Below, piece after piece: positions 43,461-51,060 of a stretch of 64,000 nt of DNA. How positions within the stretch are numbered: position 1 is the first letter of the stretch; each line of letters begins with the position of its first letter. The stretch is taken from contig NZ_CP017057.1 in assembly GCF_001719165.1 (NCBI RefSeq), forward strand, positions 2,108,001 to 2,172,000, read 5' to 3'. The notes below the pieces were generated by a model. That model saw only the letters and a list, made by a program, of their open reading frames with translations. It did not search any database and had not been told where the DNA came from. Source of the stretch: Erythrobacter litoralis. Lineage in GTDB: Bacteria; Pseudomonadota; Alphaproteobacteria; Sphingomonadales; Sphingomonadaceae. The position numbers and the translations under genes were made by a program.

Positions 43461-44227
43461 TGCCGCTGAAACCGCGCCCGAACCCGGACGTGCTTGGCCA
43501 CCGGCGGCTGTTCGGCGTGCTCGGCCCGTCGACCAACACCGTGGTCCAGCCCGATTTCGACGATCTGCGCGTGCCCGGCGTCACCAACCATTACAGCCGC
43601 ATCGTGGTCGATGACGCGCAGGCGATCTCGGACGAGACCTTCATGGCCGGCACGCTCGAGATCAGCCGCAACACGGTGGAGGCGGTGCGCGGGGTGCTGA
43701 CCTGCAATCCCGACTACCTCGTCATGGGGATGAGCGCGGTGACCTTCTACGGCGGCGCGGAAGGCGCGGCCAAGTGGCGCGAGAACATCGAGAAGGAAGC
43801 GGGGGTCAGCCTTTGCACCGGTTCGCAATCGCTGATCGAGGCGTTCAATGCCTATGGCGGGATCAAGCGGATCGCCGTCATCTCTCCCTATTACCCCAGC
43901 GCCAATGCGCAGGTTGCGCATTTCATGGCCGATCACGGGATCGAGGTCGTGCGCGACACCTGCCTGCAGTGCCCCAGCTGGACCGCGATCGCCCAGGTGC
44001 CGACCTCGACCCTGCGCGAGGAATTGAAGAAACTCGACGGGGATGATGTCGATGCTCTGGTACAGGTCGGCACGAACCTCTCGATGGTGAAATTCGCCGC
44101 CGCAGCGGAACTCTGGCTCGGCAAGCCGGTGATCGCGATCAACACCGCGACCTACTGGAACGCGCTGCGCCAGAACGGCATCATGGATAGAAAGCAGGGC
44201 TTCGGCCGGCTGATGGAAGAATTCTGA
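43460..44227 (+). CDS. Arylmalonate decarboxylase / maleate isomerase family protein
   Basis: A 255-residue member of the Asp/Glu racemase superfamily (maleate isomerase, arylmalonate decarboxylase, EutA). Family blocks are HRRLFGVLGPSTNTVVQPDF near the start and KRIAVISPYYPSANAQVAHF in the second domain. The usual catalytic Cys positions are changed: the first reads VMGMSAVTF where a Cys is expected, and the second VQVGTNLSM in place of a Cys. Cysteines in DTCLQCPSW lie elsewhere. The reaction is therefore unclear; decarboxylation, isomerisation or a binding role are possible. It overlaps the monooxygenase stop (TAATG). Confidence 0.75.
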   Translation: MPLKPRPNPDVLGHRRLFGVLGPSTNTVVQPDFDDLRVPGVTNHYSRIVVDDAQAISDETFMAGTLEISRNTVEAVRGVLTCNPDYLVMGMSAVTFYGGAEGAAKWRENIEKEAGVSLCTGSQSLIEAFNAYGGIKRIAVISPYYPSANAQVAHFMADHGIEVVRDTCLQCPSWTAIAQVPTSTLREELKKLDGDDVDALVQVGTNLSMVKFAAAAELWLGKPVIAINTATYWNALRQNGIMDRKQGFGRLMEEF

Positions 44228-44243
44228 AGGGGCCCCAAACGCG

Positions 44244-45164
44244 ATGTTCGAATACGACTATGTCCCGCTGCCCGAGCGCGCGCCGCTAAAATGGCCGAAC
44301 GGGGCGAAGGTGGCGCTGATGTTCACCTTCAACCTTGAAACCTGGGACCTCGTCAAGGACACCGACCAGCCCTATTATGCGGGCGGCCCGGCGCTGCTGC
44401 CCAATGCGCTCGCGGGGCGCATCCCGGACTATCCGAACTATTCCTGGCGCGAATACGGCCAGCGCGTCGGCGTATGGCGCATGTTCGACATGTTTGACGA
44501 AATGGGCGCGAAGGCGGGCTGCACAGTCAACGCCGTGACGTTCGAACGCCGCCGCGCAATGGCCGATGCCTGTCTGGAACGCGGCTGGGAACTGATCGCC
44601 CACAATTACGAACAGGGCGAACTGCTGACCGATTTCCACGACGACATCGACACCGAACGCGACATCATCCGCCGCTCGGTCGCGATGTACGAAAAGCACG
44701 CCGGAAAGAAGCCGAAGGTGTGGCTGTCAAGCTCGCTGCGCGGCACGCTCAACACGCCGACCATCCTCGTCGAGGAAGGGTTCAAGGCATATTGCGACAT
44801 CATGAACGATGATCAGCCCTACATGATCCGCACCGATGCCGGGCCGATCGTTGCTACGCCCTATTCCAACGTCATCAACGACTTTACCATCCTCACCCGC
44901 AATGCCCGCACGACGGACGAATACCGCGACATCCTGATAGAGGAGCTCAAAGTGCTCCACCAGGAAGGCGCGAAAACCGGTCGGATCATGAATGTCGGCC
45001 TTCACCCGCACGTATCGGGCCGGGCCTACACGATCCGGGCGCTGCGCGAATTCATCGAATACGCCCAATCACTGGACGGCATCTGGTGGGCGACCCGCGA
45101 GGAAATCGCCGACTGGTACGCCGAAACCCACGAAGCCCATTTCCCCGGCCAGCTGGGCGCATGA
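44244..45164 (+). CDS. Polysaccharide deacetylase / allantoinase-like hydrolase
   Basis: A 306-residue NodB-fold protein, closest in layout to PuuE-type allantoinases and peptidoglycan-deacetylase-like amidohydrolases (AKVALMFTFNLETWD at the first motif, TVNAVTFERRRAMADAC, and the metal-binding HNYEQG). The first motif has FNLETW where most deacetylases have a D-D pair, so the metal site is atypical. NVGLHPHVSGRA later resembles the PuuE H-P-H motif. It likely hydrolyses a C-N bond. Its stop overlaps the start of the cytochrome fusion gene. Confidence 0.78.
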   Translation: MFEYDYVPLPERAPLKWPNGAKVALMFTFNLETWDLVKDTDQPYYAGGPALLPNALAGRIPDYPNYSWREYGQRVGVWRMFDMFDEMGAKAGCTVNAVTFERRRAMADACLERGWELIAHNYEQGELLTDFHDDIDTERDIIRRSVAMYEKHAGKKPKVWLSSSLRGTLNTPTILVEEGFKAYCDIMNDDQPYMIRTDAGPIVATPYSNVINDFTILTRNARTTDEYRDILIEELKVLHQEGAKTGRIMNVGLHPHVSGRAYTIRALREFIEYAQSLDGIWWATREEIADWYAETHEAHFPGQLGA

Positions 45165-46411
45165 TTGAGGCAGCAGGCCATGGGGGCGAGAGCGCGCGCG
45201 CCCGGCTGATCGGCTGGCTGTTCTGCGGGTCGCTGATCGCGCATTCGTTCCTCATCGTCGTCCTGCCCCGGCTCGACAAGGAATCCGCCATCCGCGACGT
45301 GGCGAGAAGCTGGCACTACGCCATCGGCATCGCGCTGCTCGTCTTCGGCATCTGGCGGCTGTGGCTGTGGATCCGCGAGCGCGGCGCGCTCTCGCCCGGC
45401 ACGCTGCCCCCGGCGGCGCGGTTCTGGCACCATGCGCTGTGCGTTTCTATCCTGCTTCTGGTCGTGCTCGGCGGGCCATTGGGCTTCCTCTATGGCTGGA
45501 CCGAGGGGCGCGCGATCAATCCGGCGGGCCTGTTCACCATCCCCGCCCCCATCGGCAAGGACCATTCGGTCTGGAAATTCACCGGCTATTTCCACTCGGC
45601 CAGCGCCAATGCGACCGTGCTGCTCGCGCTCGCGGCGCTCATCAGCGCAGGCTATACCTATGCGCGCTACGGCCGGGGCTTCATCACCGCTTTCCCGGCC
45701 GGGTTCGGCCTCCTCTTCCTCGTCCGTTCGGCGCTTTTCATCTACGCGATCAACAGCTTCGCCGACCGCACCGCCGGTTACATCGCGGCCGCCATCTTCC
45801 TGGGGCTGGTCGCGGCGTTCTGGCTGGCGGTGCGCGCCGTGCGGCGGGGCCGGTTCGGCAGCACCGCAGGCAAGAGCGGCGGCGTCGCCTGGAACACGGG
45901 CGCGCTTGCCGGGATCGCGGCAGTGGCCGGCTTCGGCCTCACCATGCCCTACCTCCTGTTCCGCGTGACGCCGCTTTCGAGCGGCGTCGTGGTCGAGGCC
46001 GACCCCTCGATCACCTGGCACCGCGAGCGGCTGGCCCAGGTCGACTGGACGCCGCCCACCGAATTTCAGCTCACCACCGGCCGCGAAACATACAAGTGGT
46101 GCAAGTTCTGCCACACGATGGAGCCGGGCGAAGCGCATCTGGTCGGCCCCAACCTTGCCAACATCTTCGGCCAGCGGGCCGGGACCGTGCCCAATTTCCC
46201 CTATTCGCCCGCGCTCGCCGAGGCGGGAAAGAACGGGCTCGTGTGGAACGAGGACACGATCGGGCAATATATCTCCGGCCCCGATGAAATGGTGCCCGGC
46301 ACCAGCATGATGATTTCGAGCGGGCCGGTGATCGATCCTGCCCTGCAGGACGCTGTGATAGCCTCTTTGAGGCGCGACACGATGTTCACCGAGGCAGAGC
46401 GCCCCGAATAG
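45161..46411 (+). CDS. Cytochrome b561-like membrane protein fused to cytochrome c
   Basis: A 416-residue membrane protein. The first about 275 residues contain six to eight hydrophobic segments, with His residues (AHSFLIV, SWHYAIGIAL, WHHALCVSI, YFHSASANA) suited to b-type haem ligation as in cytochrome b561. The C-terminal domain has one c-type haem site, C314-KF-C317-H318 (WCKFCHTMEP), and a likely Met ligand in PGTSMM, as in class I cytochrome c. Such a fusion would pass electrons between the quinone pool and a periplasmic acceptor. It ends the monooxygenase-decarboxylase-deacetylase unit. Which dehydrogenase it serves is unknown. Confidence 0.78.
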   Translation: MIEAAGHGGESARARLIGWLFCGSLIAHSFLIVVLPRLDKESAIRDVARSWHYAIGIALLVFGIWRLWLWIRERGALSPGTLPPAARFWHHALCVSILLLVVLGGPLGFLYGWTEGRAINPAGLFTIPAPIGKDHSVWKFTGYFHSASANATVLLALAALISAGYTYARYGRGFITAFPAGFGLLFLVRSALFIYAINSFADRTAGYIAAAIFLGLVAAFWLAVRAVRRGRFGSTAGKSGGVAWNTGALAGIAAVAGFGLTMPYLLFRVTPLSSGVVVEADPSITWHRERLAQVDWTPPTEFQLTTGRETYKWCKFCHTMEPGEAHLVGPNLANIFGQRAGTVPNFPYSPALAEAGKNGLVWNEDTIGQYISGPDEMVPGTSMMISSGPVIDPALQDAVIASLRRDTMFTEAERPE

Positions 46412-46414
46412 GGT

Positions 46415-47053
46415 TCAGACCAGCATCACCGTGTCGTTGCCGAACGGCAGGTTCCCGATCCGGCCGAGAATATAGTCGGCGACGTCGGCGCGCGCGATCA
46501 TCTGCCTGCCCTTGGAACGCTGCCCGCCGCGCAGCTCGGTCCAGCTGCCGCGCGGCTCCGCTTCGGTAAGGCCGCCCGGGCGCACGATCAGGAAATCGAT
46601 CTCGCCCCGGCTGCCGGCCTGCATGATCGCCTGTTCCTGCCGGTCCTTGTCGGCCCAGATCTGCTTCGCGACCGTCCGGATGACGAGCTTCATCAGGCGG
46701 CTGTTGACCCGGCCGTAGGAATCCCCGCAGCCGAGCGAGGTCACGGCAGCGAAATGGCGCACCCCGGCCTGCTCCATCGCCGAAAGGATCGCCGTCGTCG
46801 CATCCGAAAGCACGGTGTTCGCCTTGCGATCCACCGTGCCGAGCGCGCTGACGACGACATCGGCGCCATCAATCGCGCGGGCGATGCTCGCCATGTCGGA
46901 AAGCTCGCCTTCGACGCGCACGATCGCTGGGCCCAGATCGGCGAGCTTTTCGGGATTGCGCAGATGCGCCGTCACTTCGTGTCCGCGTTCCAGCGCGTGC
47001 TCGCACAGCAGGCGGCCGGTCCGTCCGGTGCTGCCGAAAACCGCGATCCTCAT
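46415..47053 (-). CDS. NAD(P)-binding atypical SDR
   Basis: A 212-residue Rossmann protein. The cofactor loop is RIAVFGSTGRTGRLLCEHAL (G-x-x-G-x-x-G), with the strand end HLRNPEKL and DVVVSALGT. It lacks the Y-x-x-x-K of classical short-chain dehydrogenases, as in NmrA-like and atypical SDRs. It may be a redox sensor or flavin/quinone reductase-type enzyme. It is a single-gene unit opposite DUF1838, with the operator at 47139 between them. Confidence 0.82.
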   Translation of the reverse strand: MRIAVFGSTGRTGRLLCEHALERGHEVTAHLRNPEKLADLGPAIVRVEGELSDMASIARAIDGADVVVSALGTVDRKANTVLSDATTAILSAMEQAGVRHFAAVTSLGCGDSYGRVNSRLMKLVIRTVAKQIWADKDRQEQAIMQAGSRGEIDFLIVRPGGLTEAEPRGSWTELRGGQRSKGRQMIARADVADYILGRIGNLPFGNDTVMLV

Positions 47054-47138
47054 GGCGTTTCCTACCTCCGGGCCCTAGCCTGGTTTTCCGTGCGAGGATG
47101 CCCGCGCGGGCACGATTCACCCGCCTTGCCGCCCCTTC

Positions 47139-47155
47139 TGTCCGACTGGCGAGCA
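47139..47155. promoter_or_regulatory. Cluster operator, copy 8
   Basis: TGTCCGACTGGCGAGCA, left half perfect for TRTCCG-N5-CGRAYA and right half one mismatch. It lies 86 bases from the SDR start and 68 bases from the DUF1838 start. Confidence 0.7.
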
Positions 47156-47222
47156 TAAGTCCGGACAAATCGCGTCGCCTGTCGCGCTGCCGTTACCTTC
47201 CCTTGCGGAAAGGAGATCACAG

Positions 47223-48287
47223 ATGCATCGCAGAGACTTCCTCGCAGGCGGCGCGGCCGCGACCGCAGCCGGGCTCACCCTCACCCCCGGCATGGCGCAG
47301 GCCATGGACAGGATGGGAGGCATGGGGGGATCGATGGACCGTTCGCTGACCGGCGATTTCCTCGATCTGACCAAGCCCGAGGGCAATCGCGAGGCCTGGG
47401 CGCGCCTGCTCGGCAATACCGACATGCAGTCGACCAAGTACGGGTTCGCCGAAGGGATCATCCAGGGCGTGCGCCCGAACGAGGCGCTGCGCGATCTCGT
47501 CGGCTTCACCATGGTCTCGGCCGCGCGCCTGCTCCCGCACGAGGACGGGATCGGCTACCGCAAGGTCCTGCGCGAAATCGGTTTCTACACCGATATCAAG
47601 ACGGGCGAGATCCTGACGGAATGGGAAAACCCCTACATGGGCGAGACGGTCAAGGTCGTGCCGATCGCGAACGATCCCTTCAACCACACGATCACCAATT
47701 TCTACCCCGACCCGCCCAGCTATGGCGGGCTGAATACGCAGAAGCCGCCGAAGATTCCGCTGATGCTCGATTTCCGGCGGCGCGGGGACATGCTGAACCT
47801 CTTCAGCCACATCAACCTGTTCTATCCCAGCGCGCTCCAGCCGGCCCAGTGGCCGCGGGAATCGAGCGGCGAATTCAACCGGGTGACCGAGACGTTCCTC
47901 TATTTCATCGACTGGAACGCGATGCAGGACCCGTCGATCACCAGCGTCGAATACAACGGCACCTGGTCGCGCGTGACGCCGTGGCTGCCGTGGATGCTGA
48001 TGGGGCCGAGCGAGGGGCACTGCGTCTACCAGACCTTCATGGGCGCGGTGGATTCGATCGACAAGCTGCCGAACCCGGCTACGGTCGAATATATCCGCGC
48101 GAACAACCCCAAATATCTCGAGGCGCCCGAGAAGTGGGAGGAGCCCTCGCTCTCCTCGCTCGAATGGTATTCGCGCGAACAGACGCCCGCCCCGATAGAG
48201 GGCGACGAGATCCCGACCGCCCCGCGCGCCGAGCTGCCCGATTGGTGGCAGCGCATGAAGGCCGCCCGCCAGCAGCAGGGCGGCTGA
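47223..48287 (+). CDS. DUF1838 family exported protein (Tat signal)
   Basis: A 354-residue protein with a twin-arginine signal (MHRRDFLAGGAAATAAG), so it is folded and exported to the periplasm. The mature part has the features of DUF1838 (WARLLGNTDMQSTKYGF, EWENPYMGETVKVVPIANDP, ITSVEYNGTWSRVTPW). The family has no firmly known function; it often stands next to TonB receptors in sphingomonad and marine gammaproteobacterial clusters. It precedes receptor 2 by 152 bases and is probably in the same unit. Tat export suggests a bound cofactor or metal. Confidence 0.82.
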   Translation: MHRRDFLAGGAAATAAGLTLTPGMAQAMDRMGGMGGSMDRSLTGDFLDLTKPEGNREAWARLLGNTDMQSTKYGFAEGIIQGVRPNEALRDLVGFTMVSAARLLPHEDGIGYRKVLREIGFYTDIKTGEILTEWENPYMGETVKVVPIANDPFNHTITNFYPDPPSYGGLNTQKPPKIPLMLDFRRRGDMLNLFSHINLFYPSALQPAQWPRESSGEFNRVTETFLYFIDWNAMQDPSITSVEYNGTWSRVTPWLPWMLMGPSEGHCVYQTFMGAVDSIDKLPNPATVEYIRANNPKYLEAPEKWEEPSLSSLEWYSREQTPAPIEGDEIPTAPRAELPDWWQRMKAARQQQGG

Positions 48288-48293
48288 ATTCGG

Positions 48294-48333
48294 GGACGGG
48301 CCGGGTTCTCGCATGTCCGCGCCCGCCCCGTCC
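48294..48333 (+). terminator. Possible weak hairpin between DUF1838 and TonB receptor
   Basis: GGACGGG (48294-48300) and CCCGTCC (48327-48333) are complementary, with inner CGGG/CCCG pairing. No T-run follows, so it may be a processing site or attenuator rather than a terminator. Confidence 0.3.
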
Positions 48334-48439
48334 TCCATCTTATCGCAGAGTGATTAAAGCAAACGATCATGCAGGAATCGCAAGGAGCTTCGTCACAAAA
48401 CTGAAATCGGGGAACGCATCCACAACGGGGAAATAGGCG

Positions 48440-50953
48440 ATGACACTAAGGAATGGCTTCAAGACGGTCGGCCTGCGCGCATTCGGCATGGCCACGGTTT
48501 CCATGATCGCACTGTCGGGCGTCGCGGCGCACGCCCAAGACGCCGAAATGGCGGATGATGCGCAGGAGCGGGGCGAACCCGCCACCAACCTGCCGCGCGG
48601 CAACCAGATCATCGTCACCGCCCGTACCTTCGAGGAAGACCTGCAGGACGTGCCGATCGCGGTCAGCGCGCTGACCGGCGATGCCCTGACCCAGCGCGCC
48701 GCGGACGATCTCGGCGATATCGCGGACAACATCGTCGGCTTCGCGTTCGAGGAATTCACCGGCCTGCTTGCCCAGCCCACGATCCGCGGCCAGACGAACC
48801 TGCGCGTGACGTCGCCGGTCAGCAATGTCGCGACCTATCTCGACGGCATCTACATCCAGCGAAACTACCTGATCGACCAGGGCCTGCTCGATCTTGAACG
48901 GGTCGAAGTCATCAAGGGCCCGCAATCCGCGCTCTACGGGCGCAATTCGTTCGCGGGCGTCATCAACCTCGTCAGCCGGACCCCCGATCTCGACGAGATC
49001 ACCGGCTATGTCCGGGCCGGCATCGGGACGGACGAATATTACGAGGCGAGCGGGACCATCAACATCCCGATCGTCCCCGGCAAGGTCGCCGTCCTTGCCC
49101 ATGCGGCCTACCAGGAATTCGACGGGACGATCCCCAACAGCCACCCGCTCGCCGATGCCGAAGGCTGCATCACCTGCGGCAATCTCGGCGGGTTCGAGCG
49201 CGAGACCTACCAGGTCACCCTGCTCGCCGACCTGAGCGAGGCGTTCAGCTTCCAGGCGAGCTATTTCCACACCGAACGATTCCAGGAACACGTCGCCAAC
49301 GTGTCGTTCGGGACGGCTGGGCTCGATCCCTACAATTACAACAATTGCAGCCCCGTGGGCGGACAGAACCGGCTCTATTGCGGCGAACTGCCCAGCACGC
49401 CCAACTTTGCGACCGGCGCGCAGTCGAGCCCGATCCTCGGCGCCGTTCCCGATCCTCGGCCCGAGGGATTCCTGATCGATCCGCGCGCCTTCGGCCTGCG
49501 CGGCCCGACCGACGTGATCTCGGCCCGGGTCGATTTCTCGCCCGCCGATCCGCTCACGCTGACCTACCAGTTCGGCTACACTTTCGGTAACGTCGACGGG
49601 CGCGGTTCGACCTCGCGCGATCCGCTTCAGCCGGTCGTCTTCGGGCCGGTCAATCTTGGCGCGCTGTTCGACAGTTCGGGCACCGGGAGCGAATTCGAAA
49701 GCTTCAGCCACGACATGCGCGTGACTTATGAGAGCGACGGCATCTACGGCTTTGTCGGGGTGAATTATTCGACCACGAGTGACATCGAATCGAACGTCAC
49801 CGAAAACTACCCCATCGGAACGCTCGACACGCCGGGAGAGGAGAACATCTTCTTCCCGATCGGGGCGGGCCTGCCCTTCCCCAACTTCTTCCTCGGGCGG
49901 CGCACCTTCCTTGAACGCGACGAGGATATCCTCTCGTTCTACGGCTTCCTCGAAGTGCAGGCGACCGACCGGCTCAACCTGACCTTCGAAGGGCGCTATA
50001 CGATCGAGGATCGCGCGACGATCGACCGCTTCACCCGCGAACCGGGCGATCCCACGATCCAGGCGCTGAACCCGCCGCGTGACGACATCACGGAGAAGTT
50101 CTTTACGCCGCGCTTCACCGCCTCCTACGAGATGACGCCCGACAACCTGCTCTACGCCTCGGCCGCGCGCGGGGTGAAGGCGGGCGGCTCAAATGGGCTG
50201 GGCGTGCCGTTCGAACCGCAGCAGCAATATCAGCGCGAAACCAACTGGACCTATGAAATCGGTTCGAAGAACTACTTCCCCGAAATCGGCCTCACGCTGA
50301 ACGCGGCGCTGTTCTACACCGACTGGAACGACCTCCAGACGACCGAGGTGCGGCGCCTTGCCGACGGGTCGATCCCGACCACCTTCTTCGTCCTTTCGAC
50401 CGTCACCGGCAATGTCGGCAGCGTCACCGTGAAGGGCGCGGAAGTCGAGGGCATCTGGGAAGTCAACGACAACATCACTCTCGATTTCGGCGCGTCGTAC
50501 AACGATGCGACCTATGACGACGGGGTGATCTCGCAGCGCTTCGGCCTTGCGGGGACCTGCGACGGCACGGTCTGTCCGACCGGCGAGGTGCCGATCGGCG
50601 GCAACCAGGTCGAGCGCACGCCCGCTTTCGATGCCTATGCCGGGCTCGGCTATCGGGGCGAATTCGGCGAGGACAACAGCTTCTACCTGCGCGTCGACGG
50701 GTCCTACCAGACCAAGCAATATGTCGATGAAGCGAATCTTGCCTGGGTGCCTGACCGCTTCCTGATGAACCTGCAGGCGGGCGTCACGCTCGGCAACATC
50801 AATGTCCGCGCCGTGGTGCAGAACCTGCTCGATGAACGCTACGTGTCGAACTCGCTGTTCCTGATCGGTACGGGCGGGCTCGGCTCGACCAGCTATGTCC
50901 CGATCTTCGGCCTCGACCGGACGGCCCGGATCACGGTCGGCTACGAATTCTGA
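48440..50953 (+). CDS. TonB-dependent outer-membrane receptor 2
   Basis: An 837-residue receptor. Its signal peptide ends near GVAAHAQ, followed by a TonB box-like NQIIVTARTF, plug segments QDVPIAVSALTG, QPTIRGQTNLRV, RVEVIKGPQSALYGRNSFAG, a beta-barrel with ARGVKAGGSNG and a C-terminal aromatic end (RITVGYEF). It resembles receptor 1 throughout, so the two are paralogues. It follows the Tat-exported DUF1838 gene and is closed by two strong hairpins. It likely imports the same or a related compound. Confidence 0.9.
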   Translation: MTLRNGFKTVGLRAFGMATVSMIALSGVAAHAQDAEMADDAQERGEPATNLPRGNQIIVTARTFEEDLQDVPIAVSALTGDALTQRAADDLGDIADNIVGFAFEEFTGLLAQPTIRGQTNLRVTSPVSNVATYLDGIYIQRNYLIDQGLLDLERVEVIKGPQSALYGRNSFAGVINLVSRTPDLDEITGYVRAGIGTDEYYEASGTINIPIVPGKVAVLAHAAYQEFDGTIPNSHPLADAEGCITCGNLGGFERETYQVTLLADLSEAFSFQASYFHTERFQEHVANVSFGTAGLDPYNYNNCSPVGGQNRLYCGELPSTPNFATGAQSSPILGAVPDPRPEGFLIDPRAFGLRGPTDVISARVDFSPADPLTLTYQFGYTFGNVDGRGSTSRDPLQPVVFGPVNLGALFDSSGTGSEFESFSHDMRVTYESDGIYGFVGVNYSTTSDIESNVTENYPIGTLDTPGEENIFFPIGAGLPFPNFFLGRRTFLERDEDILSFYGFLEVQATDRLNLTFEGRYTIEDRATIDRFTREPGDPTIQALNPPRDDITEKFFTPRFTASYEMTPDNLLYASAARGVKAGGSNGLGVPFEPQQQYQRETNWTYEIGSKNYFPEIGLTLNAALFYTDWNDLQTTEVRRLADGSIPTTFFVLSTVTGNVGSVTVKGAEVEGIWEVNDNITLDFGASYNDATYDDGVISQRFGLAGTCDGTVCPTGEVPIGGNQVERTPAFDAYAGLGYRGEFGEDNSFYLRVDGSYQTKQYVDEANLAWVPDRFLMNLQAGVTLGNINVRAVVQNLLDERYVSNSLFLIGTGGLGSTSYVPIFGLDRTARITVGYEF

Positions 50954-50959
50954 TCCTTC

Positions 50960-50986
50960 CCTGACCCGGGTGTCCCCCGGGTCAGG
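50960..50986 (+). terminator. Hairpin after TonB receptor 2
   Basis: A perfect 11-bp stem, CCTGACCCGGG / CCCGGGTCAGG, with loop TGTCC, starting seven bases past the stop codon. It lacks a T-run and is followed by a second stronger hairpin. Confidence 0.55.
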
Positions 50987-50992
50987 CGCGAG

Positions 50993-51031
50993 CGGCCCGG
51001 CGCAGTCCATGCGCCGGGCCGTTTGGCTTTT
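50993..51031 (+). terminator. Rho-independent terminator after TonB receptor 2
   Basis: A perfect 12-bp stem, CGGCCCGGCGCA / TGCGCCGGGCCG, with a five-base loop, followed by TTTGGCTTTT. This is the strongest intrinsic terminator in the window. It separates receptor 2 from the convergent GMC oxidoreductase. Confidence 0.85.
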
Positions 51032-51060
51032 GGTGCGTGCGGGAGGTGTCGGCCGGAGGA

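Noticed and set aside
48330..48380. A tenth operator before TonB receptor 2 (TTATCGCAGAGTGATTA)
   Set aside because: It matches too few of the conserved half-site bases, and the gene can be served by the site at 47139.
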